A stretch of 64,000 bases of DNA from Heloderma charlesbogerti (lineage: Eukaryota > Chordata > Lepidosauria > Squamata > Helodermatidae): NCBI GenBank assembly GCA_026122225.1, contig JANEZZ010000307.1, positions 310,001 to 374,000 of the forward strand. Reading direction: 5' to 3'. Shown piece after piece: positions 1 to 11,305 of the stretch. The notes below the pieces were generated by a model. That model saw only the letters and a list, made by a program, of their open reading frames with translations. It ran no database searches and was not told where the DNA came from. A program made the translations under genes and the position numbers. Position 1 is the first letter of the stretch. Each line of letters starts with the position of its first letter.

Positions 1-1440
1 ATTAAAAATGATTAGTTTACAGCTGGTTTAGCAGTTGATGAAAAAATGATTCTAAAATTAAAGCTTCCCTTAAGGCAGGAATCTTCAGATTCCTCTCTCT
101 GAGGCCTTTATTATTTCTGCAAAAGATTCAGAGCAGGAATCTGTACAACACATGTTGATTATTTGAATCTTTTAAATTGCCCGTAAAAACCTGTCCAATG
201 CATTCGGGACACTGGTGCAAAATGCACAAGCCAGCAACTTGGACCATGGTTTCATATTCTTACAATGAAATCCTGCACACACTTATCTGAGAGTAAGCCT
301 CATTGAACTCAGTAGGACTTCTGTCTGAGTAGACATACAGACAATTGTGAGTTGGGTTGCAGAGGAGCACTGGGATGCCACTAGCACTCCTGGTGAGAAT
401 TGGACGTATCTTTCTGGATAGTGTCACATGTTGTCACAAAGCTCCTCTTTTTTCGTGCTTACCTCTTAGGGTATGAGGCATTCATGTTAAACATCTGTTG
501 AGGCTTTTTAACGTATATATGCATAATAGAAATAATAACAGTAGTTCCTAGTTTCAATTACACCTCCATCATTCTGCACACTAGTTGGGTGGTTGCTTGA
601 TGTTCCTGTGCTCCAAGAACCTGTTAAAGTATTTTGGTGCACATTTTGAAATAGCCATTTCCATTTTACAGTTCTGAGATGGGATGGCTAAATAACAAAT
701 GATGTTCTTCTCCATTTAACCATGATAAATCCTTGTAACTCCATCCCTTCTATTCCTGTTTGAAACTGATTCCTTTAGTAGAATCTATACTGAAAGTGAA
801 ATTATACAGAGAAGATTAGCAGAACCCCTTTGCAAATACGACATGTGCATTAATGAACCATTCTGCTGTTGTGTTTTGCCCTTTTGCCATCTCTCCTACG
901 TTGGCTACAGAATACCATTTTAATAGCAGCCTACTTTACATGTTCTACAGAATGCATGAAGACTAAAACCAAGGACATGGATGGGGCCACACATATTGGC
1001 CCCATCCGCATGTGCTCAGCCCCCACCCCTCAGATCCCTGATCTTTCTGTGCTGAGCGGCATGTTTTGGCCTAGATATTAGCTGAGACAGGCCCATGGTT
1101 TGTATGGAAGCAATGAAATCCTGAGCTGCTCCTGCTTGACAAGGTGGCCTGGCCTGGAATCGTATACAGCGGAAGAGTTAAGGTCAAACCACCACAGACA
1201 ATGGATGACTGTACCACTAGAAATTACTGGCAGACTTAAAAAAACAGCAAGAATTTTAAAACAGTTAGATGGACAAAACAATGTTCACCATCCAAGATAC
1301 TTCATAAATTACTTCAAAGGTTATCAGGATCCTGAAATTGGCAGTCCTTGTTAATATGGAGAGGAATCCAAATTCTTTTAGCTACTCCCACTATGATTTC
1401 TCTGGGTCTCTTGATTCTTTCAGTAAATTCTAAACCAACC
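1..1440. other. Mostly unique non-coding DNA
   Basis: AT-rich sequence with no convincing coding frame; the short ORFs at 869-1354 show no recognisable domain. Positions about 262-362 resemble one arm of a short squamate MITE: alternating sense and antisense 'agtaagcc' and 'ggactt' blocks ending in a 'gggttgcag' edge. Related pieces occur near 6498, 54755 and 59670. Confidence 0.5.
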
Positions 1441-1453
1441 CGCACCTTCGTGC

Positions 1454-1541
1454 GCGCTCTCTCTCTCTCTCTCTCCCACACACACACACACACGCATGCG
1501 CGCACACACACATGCGCGCACACACACATGCGCACGCACAT
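1454..1541. repeat. Compound microsatellite (CT)n-(CA)n
   Basis: A pure CT run (about 1457-1475) passes directly into a CA run interrupted by 'tgcgcg' steps up to about 1541. The ORFs over it on both strands, with Ser-Leu and Thr-His or Cys-Val repeats, are artefacts of the dinucleotide repeat. Confidence 0.95.
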
Positions 1542-3580
1542 ATTTCTGAGAACAGTAATCTTGTATTACAAAATGAAAAGGGGGCAAGAACCACTTCATC
1601 ATAGTAGTCTCTTCCATTTCCAGTTTTTCTTTTTTTTTTTAGCTGTGGTTTTTGTAGTCCTCCCCAGCTGCTGCTAAATGGTGGCCAAGTAGACAAAAGT
1701 ATTTCTGTGCTAGGTCTGTGATACTGTGAGTGTGCAGATGCATATTGCAGCCTGAGGAAATCTGAAATTATGCCCATTTTTCTTTCTGGTTATTGTTGGA
1801 TGTAGTTTACTGCATCTGCTGGGAAAATGCATTGATCCACTTACTCCTTCATTGGAGCAGCTAACTGTTCCAAAATGGCTATAATGGATGAAGCCAAATT
1901 TTCAAGTCCTTTGAAGTTTCAGGCCCATCTGAAGAAGGTCAATGTTGCTGCTGTGCTCATAACATATGAAGATGCTCCTTTCGATTTTTTTTTTTTGAAT
2001 GATTATTCATTTTCTCTCATTTCTGTTCAGTACTACTAGTTCTGTGATTACATCTTTTCCCCATCCTGGACATACTGGTAGTAAAGTAACCATATTGTCC
2101 TTGAAGTCATGTCCAAATCTCATTAGAAATAGTATTGATTTCATATGTTCCATTATGCTCAGGGAGCAGTTTCAGCAGTGCCTGTTATGTGTAATAAAAA
2201 AAGCTTTTGATACTTACTGGGAGCTTTTGTTTTTATGCCCAAATCCTGGGTCTGTTTTACCTTTAATATTTTGGGTAAGAATATCTTGTACAGCACATTC
2301 ACTGTTCTTCCACCAGCACATAAAATTTAAACATGTAGGATAGCCATGCATCTCTGAAAGATCCCAAGCTGTCCTGGCTCCGAGGGCACCGAGTTAACTT
2401 TCATCAGTATCTACTGAGGGGGGAGTGTGCGTGGCAAGCATTTCTGCATGCCCAGTTCCCTGCTCTGTACTTAGCTTCAATTCTGGGTGACGGTATGGAC
2501 TCACAAGCTTTGATCAGATTCCTGAACAATATTGCTTGGCTGTTCTCTTTTTCAGGCTAACTTATTGGGGGGAAAGTTTCTCAGTGGCACAATGTGACGT
2601 AGCTGGGCCGTACATTTCAGCTTTACCTCTCTGTCTGGAAGAACCCAGCCACGTACCAAGAGTTGCCAAGTCCACCAAGTCCCATTTCTCCCCCATCTAT
2701 TTCCTCATTTCTGCATGTGTTATCTGTCCTGATGGGTATCTGTAATCTTCAGTATTGTAAAGTAAGACTACTACAATTTATTGTAATAGTCTTTGAAACG
2801 GCATAGTAGGCTTTCTCTCGGCCCCACCTGATATGCTTGTTGTAGAAACAGGAAACAGGATAGATGGGTATAAATCAAGGGTGCTTGTTGCTGGAGCGGC
2901 AGCAGCAGCGGCAGCAGCAGTGAAGCAGTCGGTGGTGGCCATCAACTGTTTTGCCCTTGCCGCCTCCAAAATTCAGTGGTGCGCAGCAGCACGGGTATGG
3001 CCCCCAGGGGCTCGAGTGTGTGTGTGAAATTGGCCTCCAGGGACCATGAAGTTACCCACTCCTGACAAGTCAAGGAAATTTAAAACAACAGTTTAAATCG
3101 GCAAGAAAAGAGGGTGATTTAAATAACGGAGTTAAACTTTTCCATTTATGCTAATTCCTATATTTCCTAAACAGTTGTGCAAATCTGACCACTAAATCAT
3201 GCTAATTTACAACTACATACAGTAATGTTACGCTATTGTTTCATTCTTACTAACTGGTCTTGCATTGTTTGTTGCACTGTATACATTTTGCATGTATGTC
3301 TAGAAAGGTCTGTCTAGAAAGACCCGTACAGAGTCTTTCTAACACCAGAACCCATGACAGTTTGTGAGATTACATGTGGAAATATAGGCACCTATACTCT
3401 GAATTATTTTGTATTTTCTTTTCTTTTTTCCTCATGTTGCTCTTTTCTGCTTCACTCTGCCTTGGCACAGCCCCATTCTCCCCTCAAAACCAAGTAATAA
3501 ACAAAAATGAAATGCCCGTGACTGTTAATAGCTGGTAGAGCTTTTGATTCAGTTTGGTTCAGATATACTGTATATGTCCA
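1542..3580. other. Unique non-coding DNA with a short GCA repeat
   Basis: No gene or recognised transposon is seen. There is a T-run at about 1987-1996 and a short interrupted GCA/GCG trinucleotide run at 2896-2920 that creates alanine-rich pseudo-ORFs on both strands. Confidence 0.5.
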
Positions 3581-3589
3581 GATTATTTT

Positions 3590-4310
3590 GTACTAGCAAA
3601 CGGACCCGGCTTCACATGGGAGGAATAGCCCTTACATTGATATACTGAAGCCTTCACACAAACTGACACAGCTGTCTGAGTGGGACACATTGTGCCCGCC
3701 CCATCAAGTGAAGCCACACCAGTTGACACCTCTAGGCACAGCCCTGCCATGGTGTCTCCTGAGGGAGGGGTCTGTCCCTGAGGGGGGCTGCCCCACAGCA
3801 GGGGGATGGTCTGGCATATAACAGTGTCCCTCGACCTACTAATCTGCTGCTGTCTCAAACTGTATGGAGTGCAAAGCTATGTGCTAGTTAGTGAAGACTT
3901 CAATCACATGGACACACTTAAATTAATTTAAATTAATGTGTTTTAAAAACAAAATAACCCTGAAGTGCACATTCCTAGGGTCCCCTTAGTGCCGCAGACA
4001 GACAGAGACACATCCTTTTCTATGATTATAGATAATCACATGGTCAAAATGTATGGTTACTTGCTGCAATACTGAATCATGATGCGAAGTTTGGTTGATA
4101 TCGATCAAATGGTATTGAAGCAGTAAATTTTTTAAAATTTTGAGTGGCCACCATTTTTTTCAAGAGGGCAGGCGGAATTTTCACTATGCCTATAACCATC
4201 CCAGATAGACGTAGAACAAATCTTGAAAGTTTCATAACAATCGGATAGGCGGTTTTCGAGTTCATCGAAGACATACAAACACTTCCTTTTATATAGGGAG
4301 AGATTAAACT
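3590..4310. repeat. Unclassified interspersed repeat, two adjacent tails
   Basis: The left edge begins near 'actagcaaacggacccggc', a type of edge I recall from dispersed animal repeats. Two 3'-like ends follow: one near 4000-4035 ('gacagacagagacacatcc' then 'cttttctatgattatag') and one near 4265-4305 ('acatacaaacacttcc' then 'ttttatatagggagag'). The second is preceded by wording (4195-4268) that I associate with a repeat tail. No enzyme-coding frame is present. I cannot name the family: a non-LTR tail, a Penelope-like remnant or a non-autonomous DNA element are all possible. Confidence 0.4.
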
Positions 4311-4314
4311 AGGT

Positions 4315-5056
4315 ATTGAGAAAAACTTAATATATACATTTTTAAAAAAAACACGTGCATTTTTTTGAATCCTGGGTAGAAATATCTCTCAAGTTTATTG
4401 GGGATGGATCACATACAACATATACATCTTCAAATTGACAGATACTGAGTTGATACTGGGCAGGCGGCTATGATCTTGCCAAGCTCTTGCCTTATGTTTT
4501 GGTCACTGACTACTAAGAGCAATTTTCACTTCCAGTATGTGACAGGTTCAGTCTCTTAATTCCTTAATCAATGAGACATTTCAACTCATCCCTATATAAT
4601 ATTTACGCATCACAAGGGAATGCTTGATTGAAATGAATATATTTGCTTCTCTCCAAGTGGAACAAACTGGAGAATACTGTATAGCAAATTAGAAGGGCTA
4701 TACAGTATTTTGAAAAGGGCTGTATTACAGCCATGTATAAGTGCAATTCCAGTCCATCTTGTAATGCAAAATCATATTGGCTATTGATAAACTGGTGGGC
4801 TCTTGAATGATCACTGCCCAGTTTATTGAGAAATGCTATTTATTGTTCTCCATTTCCAATTCTTGTCTCCAGAAGAGATTCTGGGATGGGACAAAGTGGG
4901 TCTGTGCCTCTAAGGCTCATTAGTTGAAAAATAACTGTTTATGCTACGTTGTGCTAATCTTCTAAATATTCCTTGCTTTAAAAAAATTTGCATGACTTTT
5001 ATCTACTACTATTATATCCTTTTAATGAACAGTACTGAAGAAGGGTGATTTCTGTA
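4315..5056. other. Unique AT-rich DNA
   Basis: No gene and no recognised repeat. A short local duplication ('atactgtatagcaaattagaag' and 'gctatacagtattttgaa') lies around 4675-4715. Confidence 0.4.
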
Positions 5057-5212
5057 TTGTTGTTCAGTCGTTAAATCGTGTCTGACTCTTCGTGACCCCA
5101 TGGACCATAGCACGCCAGGCCTTCCTGTCCTGCGCTCTCTCCCGGAGTGTGCTCAAGTTCATATTCATTGCTATCTAGCAATGATGCTATCTAGTGATGC
5201 TATCTAGCCATC
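5057..5212 (-). mobile_element. BovB LINE 3'-end fragment
   Basis: The antisense terminal segment of BovB is recognisable from 'ttgttgttcagtcg' through the block for the last codons (SRTRLND-type end) and the 'ccatggaccatagcacgcc' segment. It matches the 3' ends of the three long BovB copies at 24.4, 30.3 and 50.2 kb. Only about 150 bp is present, as expected for strong 5' truncation. An imperfect local repeat of 'gatgctatctag' marks the inner edge. Confidence 0.85.
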
Positions 5213-5429
5213 TGATTTCTGTATAGCAAGGCCTTATGTTTTATATTTAAACCAGCCACATATTAGTGTCATCCAAAATAAAGTTTTCTTACTTGTTCAG
5301 CAGTAAGAACATCTGTTGTTTTTTTTTTTACATAGTAGTTGAGATTTTAAAAAATGTAGATATAACTAATTTTGTTTGTGTCCCTATGCCAGGAATGAAT
5401 ATAGTTTATTATTGTTAGTCTTTATTTTT

Positions 5430-6490
5430 ACAGGGATCTAATAAAATCCTCACAGAGCTAGAAAAAGTGCAGAAAAGGACAATCAAAATGATCCAGAGGC
5501 TGGGGCAACTTCCCTCTGATGAAAAGCGACAACTTTAGGGGCTTTTTAGTTTAGCAAAAAGGTGAGAAAGGCATGATATGATAAAGGTGTATGAAATAAT
5601 GCATAGTGTAGAGCAGTGGTCTTCACTATTTTTCAAGTCAGAGCCGCTTTGGCAAAAAAAAATTAAGTGTGAGAGCCACCCTTCCTACCCTGCCTGCAGC
5701 ATCTGTCTCCCTTCTTCCACACCCACCAGCCACATCTGTCTCATGTCTGCCTCCCTTCTGCCATGCCCGCCCACCCAGTCTGCCTCCCTCCCTACAGCAT
5801 TGCTGCTCCCACCCTTTCTGAAGAGTGGCTCTTCAGAGCGTTTGCATGCTGAAATGCCTGGCTCTGAGGGGTCCTTCCTTAGATGTTGTAGGAGGAAGGG
5901 TGTCCCTGCAGATCGCCTGTACTGTAGGTGATCTCCAGGGATATCCCTCCTCCACAAAGGGAGGGAGTGTGGTGGCCAGTCCTCCTGTCGCCACTCCTTT
6001 TGCTCTGCCACCTGAGCTTTAGAGACTTGCCAGTGGAGCTTCGGCGAGCTACTTGTGGCCTGCAGGCCTTGCAGTGAAAACCAAGGGTGTAGAGAAAAGG
6101 GGTTCTTCTTCCGCTCTCATAATACTGGAACCTGGAGTCATTCCATGCAACTAAATGACAGAAGCTTCAGGACAGATAAAATGAAGTACTCCACACAGCG
6201 CTACCACAAAATGTAGTGATGGCTACCAGCTTGGATGGCTTTAAAAGGGGATTAGAAAAATTCATAGAAAATAAGGCTATCAGTGTCTACTAGTCTGTAT
6301 AATATTTCCAGTATCAGAGGCAATGTGCCCCTGTACAGCCGTTGCTGGAGAGCATGACCAGGATGGTGCTATTGTGCTCATGTACTGCTTGTGCATTGCC
6401 TGTAGGCATCTGTTTGGCCCCTGTGGAAGCAGAATGCGGAACTGGGTGGGCCACTGCTCTGATTCAGCACAGCTCTTCTTATGTTCTATG
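5430..6490 (+). mobile_element. CR1 LINE 3' segment, split by a hAT MITE
   Basis: The left part (5430-5613) encodes the CR1 reverse-transcriptase C-terminal motif (vekVQKRtIKMIQRLgQLPSD-like, then LFSLAKR). The right part (6095-6490) continues with the 'FRTDK', 'gctttaaaaggggattag' and 'ctcttcttatgttcta' blocks typical of a CR1 3' end. The reading frame is decayed. A 473-bp element with an 8-bp target duplication separates the halves, so the CR1 copy is the older insertion. Confidence 0.85.
5614..6086. mobile_element. Non-autonomous hAT-like MITE
   Basis: The element starts 'cagtggtcttcact' and its reverse-complemented end reads 'ccttggttttcact' (11 of 14 match). It is flanked by the perfect 8-bp duplication 'gtgtagag' (5606-5613 and 6087-6094), the hallmark of hAT transposases. 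The interior codes for nothing recognisable. Its right half closely resembles 11420-11649, which gives a second copy in the window. The ORFs at 5578-6022 are by-products. Confidence 0.85.
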
Positions 6491-6497
6491 TATGTCT

Positions 6498-6566
6498 ACT
6501 TAGAAGTAAGTCCAGCGGAGTGTAAGGGAGCTTAGTCTGAGGTAAGTGGGTATAGGATTGTAGCCT
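6498..6566. repeat. Short MITE-like arm
   Basis: The sequence 'tctacttagaagtaagtcc' through 'ataggattgtagcc' matches a short squamate MITE edge also seen near 54755-54806 and 59670-59760. No enzyme is encoded. Confidence 0.45.
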
Positions 6567-6606
6567 TATTTTATAACCATGTTGTCTTACATAATGTGCT
6601 CTTAGA

Positions 6607-8532
6607 TCATTATTATTATTATTATTATTAAATTTATTAATCGCCCATCTGGCTGGTCACCCAGCCACTCTGGGCGATGTACAACATACAATAAAAACAG
6701 TTTAAAACAATAAAATTCTACAATAAAAACATTTTCTAAAATACCCTAACCCACCCCAAATGCCTGCCTGAACAACAGCGTTTTTAATGCACGACAGAAG
6801 CTCATTAAAGAGGGGGCATGATGGAGTTCCCTAGGGAGGGAGTTCCACAGAGTGGGGGCCACCACAGAAAAGGCCCTCTCCCTCATCCCCACCAGTCTAG
6901 CTGTCCTGGCTGATGGGACAGAGAGAAGGCCATCCGAGGCTGATCTTGTTAAGCGGTCTGTCTGGTGCTGCTGGAGGCGCTCCTTGAGATAGGCTGGGCC
7001 AGAACCATATAGGGTTTTAAAGGTCAAAACCAACACCTTGAATTTGGCCCGGAAAACAACTGGTAACCAGTGCAACTGCTTCAGCACTGGAGTGATGTGA
7101 TCTCGCCGGCGGCTGCCTTTAATCAGGCGAGCCGCCGCGTTCTGTACCAGCTGCAATTTCCGAACCGTCTTCAAGGGTAACCCCACGTAGAGTGCATTAC
7201 AGTAGTCTAAACAAGAGGAGACCAGGGCATGTACTACCGATGGGAGCAGATGGTCGGGAAGGAAGGGGCGCAGCCACCGTTTCAGATGGAGTGGATACAG
7301 CGCTGTCCGGCTCACGGCTGACACCTGAGCCTCCATGGACAGCTGGGAGTCCAAAATGACCCCCAGGCTGCAGACCTGGTCTTCCAAGGGTAGCCGTACC
7401 CCATTCAACACCAGGTCAACATCCCCCAGCCTCCTCTTGTCTCCCACCAAAAGTACCTCGGTCTTGTCAGGGTTCAGCTTCAGCCTATTCCTCCCCATCC
7501 AGCCACTCACCGTCTCCAGACATTTGGACAGGGATTCTACGGCCAACCTTGGTGAAGATTTAAACGAGAGGTAGAGCTGCGTGTAATCCGCATATTGATG
7601 ACACTGCACCCCAAACCTCCTGATGATAGCCCCCAGCGGCTTCACATAGATGTTAAATAGCATCGGGGAGAGGATGGAACCCTGTGGCACCCCACAAGTA
7701 AGTGGCCATGGGTCCGAAACCTCCTCTCCCAGTGCTACCCTCTGGTACCTGCCGGAGAGGAAGGACCAGAACCACCGCAATACAGTGTCCCCAATGCCCA
7801 ACCCCTCCAGGCGGTCCAGGAGGATACCGTGGTCAACGGTATCGAAAGCCGCTGAGAGGTCAAGGAGAACAAGGAAGGAGCATTCACCCCTATCCAGAGC
7901 CCTCCTCATATCATCTGCCAAGGTAACCAAGGTCGTTTCTGTCCCATGCCCAGGCCTGAAGCCCGACTGAAATGGGTCTAGATAATCAGTTTCTTCCAAG
8001 TGTGACTTCAACTGCACCGCCACCACCCGCTCAATCACCTTCCCCCAAAATGGCAGATTTGAGACTGGGCGAAAGTTGTTCAAAACTTGGGGATCCAAGG
8101 AGGGCTTATTTAAGAGCGGTCTTATCACTGGCTCCTTGAAGGCTGATGGCATCACTCCCTCCTCAAGGGAGGCGTTCACCACCGCCTTGATCCCCTCACC
8201 CAGTCTCTCTCTGCAGCTCATAATGAGCCAAGATGGGCAAGGATCAAGTAAGCAGGTGGTCGGCCGTACTGATGAAAGCACCTTGTCCACTTCATCAGGA
8301 GGAAGAAGCTGGAACTGATCCCACAAAACCAGTTTGCCACAGGCCGCCTCTTGCTCACTAACTGTATCCACAGCGTGCAGAATAACACACCTAATCTGAT
8401 CAATTTTATCTGCAAAGTGCCTTGCCAAGGCCTCATAGGAGGCCTTAGAATGCTCCAGTGGTTCCGGAGCCACAGGACCGACCAGGCTCCGGACCACTTG
8501 GAACAGATCATCAGAGAGTTCCCTTCAGAAGG
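6607..8532 (-). mobile_element. L2-clade LINE, 5'-truncated, antisense
   Basis: The 3' end lies at an ATT-repeat tail (6607-6630) followed by the tail block 'atcgcccatctggctggtc', which recurs in sense orientation at 18055-18090. The body codes for the L2/CR1-superfamily reverse transcriptase. The endonuclease domain and 5' UTR are missing, so this is a 5'-truncated target-primed insertion. The long open frame suggests a fairly young copy. Confidence 0.9.
6746..8497 (-). pseudogene. L2 reverse transcriptase, 583-codon frame, YADD to YADY
   Basis: This is the C-terminal portion of L2 ORF2 and would make first-strand cDNA in target-primed retrotransposition. Visible motifs in order: an N-terminal linker (1-140); 'NFRPVSNLPF' (141-150); 'FQSGFRPGHGTE' (176-187); motif A 'LLDLSAAFDTVDH' (211-223); 'CGVPQGSILSP' (268-278); the catalytic box 'QYADYTQLYL' (301-310); and the C-terminal 'LWNSLPREL' block. 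The frame has no internal stop. However, the second catalytic aspartate of YADD is tyrosine (codon 7583-7585 on the minus strand), which should abolish polymerase activity. The upstream endonuclease is absent. The ATG used is simply the first in the surviving frame, not a native start. Flanking DNA is non-coding. Confidence 0.88.
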
Positions 8533-8918
8533 TTGAAATATTTAGAGCTGTAACGTATGCTGTCACTTTAGAGGTCCCTCATGTGGTATATAGTTCCCAA
8601 CAATATTGTTGGTCACTTACCACTAGATTTTATATCTAACTTGAAGTTCATGGTTTAAAACAGTAGTCAATAAATATGAGTAGTGTTCTGAGAAGAAGGT
8701 ATTCTCTGTCTTTTTAAGCTCTAGAAAGGAATGTGTGTTCTTAAAAGGAGCTTTTGGATCACTGGGAACTTGAAAGATGAATTTTGAGAGGCAAAGAATG
8801 ATTGACTTGAATTAGTAGAGGGAAAGAATCTTTATTCACAGCTGGAAAAGGAAGTGCATAGTCTAAAAAGTCCTTTGAAGCATTTGTTCAGACTAACATA
8901 AGCTAGCCTCTGAAATTT
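8533..8918. other. Unique non-coding DNA
   Basis: AT-rich spacer between the L2 copy and the Harbinger-like MITE. No gene or recognised repeat is seen. Confidence 0.4.
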
Positions 8919-8921
8919 TAA

Positions 8922-9367
8922 GGGAGCAATCCTACTGGGATAGGCGGCCGCCTCTGAACTCAGAGGTGACCGCCTATCCAATGCAGGACAGGAGAAGCGT
9001 GGAGGGGATCATCCCCTTCGCACTTCAGCCGCCCTGCAGTTGTGGGTAGTCAGCCAATTTCCGCTGTCTAGCTGCAGGAAAGTGGAGTGGGGGAAGCTGC
9101 TGCCGGACGACATATTGGATGTGTCATACCGGCACTTCTGCCTTCCCCACGCTGGAATGCCCCCAGGAATGCCCTGTTTTCGCTGCTCTGCGCTCCTCTT
9201 CCAAACACGGAGCACGGAGCCGTTCCGAGCTGCCTGTGAGGCAGCGCGCGGGGGGTGGTCAGTTCTCAGGGAACCGACCTCAGAGGATGGGCTCTGAGGT
9301 CGGTTCCCGGGAACTGATGTATCCTATGGCCTTCTAGCCACTGACTAGCAGCCATAGGATTGCTCCC
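8922..9367. mobile_element. Harbinger-like MITE, complete
   Basis: Perfect terminal inverted repeats 'gggagcaatccta' and 'taggattgctccc' are bordered by the 3-bp duplication 'taa' (8919-8921 and 9368-9370). Both fit the PIF/Harbinger superfamily (TWA targets). Subterminal inverted blocks (8941-8978 'ggcggccgcctctgaactc' and 9286-9312) add secondary structure. The GC-rich interior encodes nothing recognisable. Relatives lie at 39317-39712 (complete) and 24758 and 47014 (partial). Confidence 0.82.
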
Positions 9368-9370
9368 TAA

Positions 9371-9823
9371 GTGAATTAAAACCAGCAACTTTACTGTCAA
9401 TGCACTTGCAGATTAAGGAGACCTGGATTCACTCTAGAACTCTGTTAAAATGGACTCTGGCACCATGCTGTTCAGATTTGTTATAATACTAGTCCAAACA
9501 AAAGCTTTTTCCAGTTGTTAAAATTAGTTTGATCCTTGTTTTATGCCATAGGTAGATATTTCTGTACTGTTCATTTTAGTGTCTCAGTAACAATATATTC
9601 TCTTAATTAAAATGTATTTAGTTTATTAAACTAAGTTACACAAATGTGTATTTTGCTAATCTAGGATTGTATATTGTTCCTTTAATTGTATGTAAGCATA
9701 ATGCTTGTGTATTTCATAAGGGCTGTCTTCAGTGAGCCAAATATTTATTTTGAACAATAATTACATCCCTTTGCATGGACACAGCAAACTCTTTGTGTTC
9801 GCATACATACCTAGAGACCAAGG
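9371..9823. other. Unique AT-rich DNA
   Basis: No coding frame or recognised repeat. Confidence 0.4.
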
Positions 9824-10180
9824 GGCTGTTCAGACATCATGGCAGCTTTCAGCAGCAAATCGTGGGTTAATTTTCTGTAAACAACTTCCAGTTGGCACGA
9901 TTGGAGGTTGTCAGCATGATGTACGAACCTTGACCAGATGGGTTGCTTAGGGACTAAACACCCAGCAATTAACCCATAGTTTGTTGTTCAATTAACTCCT
10001 GGGATGTTTAGCCCCTAAGCAACCCATAATTCCAGGTTCGCATGTCATTCTGATAAGCTCTGATTGGGGAAATTGGAGGTTGTTTATGCAAAGTCAAAAC
10101 ATCTCACAGGTGGTGCACGTCCCTGCAAATCATGGGTTAAATAACCCACAAGTTGCCGCCATGATGTGTGAACCATGTCA
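9824..10180. repeat. Palindromic MITE-like element, GGGTTAA family
   Basis: The arms start with 'gttcagacatcatggcagc' and end with the inverse 'gccgccatgatgtgtgaacc'. Internal blocks of 'gggttaa' and 'ttaaccc' and a central stem ('gggttgcttagggactaaac' against 'gtttagcccctaagcaaccc') fold back. Two further copies occur at 27270-27668 and 40955-42975. No protein is encoded. It behaves like a foldback DNA transposon derivative; the superfamily is not clear from sequence alone. Confidence 0.7.
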
Positions 10181-11297
10181 AAGTGTAGGAGATGATATGT
10201 TTGAATTAATGACTTTTTTTAAAAAAAGAACTCATTTCAAAGGAGAAGGGGGCCTATGCAAGATGGACATATTCTATGTCTGGGGATAATTTTACTATGT
10301 GGTGGTATCTGACAGGAATTAAAACTAAAGAACTTAAATCCAAAGAAATATTTTGTTTGTGAACCAGGGAACCATGTATGCAGCAAAGACCTGTCTTTAA
10401 AGGTACTGCTCCAGAAGAGGCAAGCTACTAAAAAAAAAAAAAAAGTGCGGGGGAGCTGTGGCTTGACTCTTCAGGAATGGCAGTTCCTGCAGAGAAATTG
10501 TCAAGAGAAGCTTCGGCTACCTCTTTAGCTTGCTTACTGGCATGTAAATTAACTAATTGAGTTGTGGCCAATATTGGTAGTTTTTGAATGCTATATATCT
10601 TAAGAATATGGCTCAGAGCACCTCATGAATATTGGAAATCCAAGAAAAGCTTATAATTTTTAATGACCCTTGTTGAAAGGTCGAGCACAGCATTTATGAT
10701 CTTACTTCTCCTCAGTAATTAGCAGTCAGAATGAATAAGTGTGCCAATTTCATAAAATAGCAGCTCATTGGGGATGCAGAAAATTAATTCAGTTCTCCAA
10801 TTAGAAGCACCTGTATTGTGCTAAATGACAGTTTTCTAGCTCTGTAAACAAATTGCTTTTGTGACTTTAAAAAAATTAATTTTTCAAACTTGCCAAACCA
10901 GTTACAAATAATAATAAAAAAGTTACCTGGCCTGCCTTGGACCTCCTTCAGAATTCTCTTTCCATAAATGTGACCTTAACTGTGCTTGTATACTATATCT
11001 GAGTGAAGATTCAGTAACTCCCTAATTGCTTTGTTAGTAGGTACAAAGTAATGATTAAATAATTTGTAACAGAAGTTCACAAATACAGTCAATACTATTT
11101 TTATGATCTGGTGCGTGGTGAAATGAGGAATTTCTCTTCTTAGACTTTTAATCCGTTGCAAGCATCAAATAAATAATTAAAAACAAAATAATTAAAATGC
11201 AATATACTACCACTAAATATGAAAAGAGATGCTGTAAAAATATGATGTATAGTAAAGTAGTTCAAGTAATGCAATGCTCCACCTACAATTATCCAGG
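10181..11297. other. Unique AT-rich DNA, possible conserved non-coding block
   Basis: There is no gene. The segment about 10690-10880 has clean homeodomain-like cores ('agtaattagc', 'aaattaattcag', 'ccaattagaag') and low repeat content, the texture of conserved enhancers. This is by-eye inference only. Confidence 0.25.
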
Positions 11298-11305
11298 ATC
11301 TGTTG

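Noticed and set aside
1314..1777. Cys/Val/Arg-Glu-rich or Ser/His-rich ORFs on both strands
   Set aside because: They are translations of the CT/CA microsatellite and its flanks; no domain.
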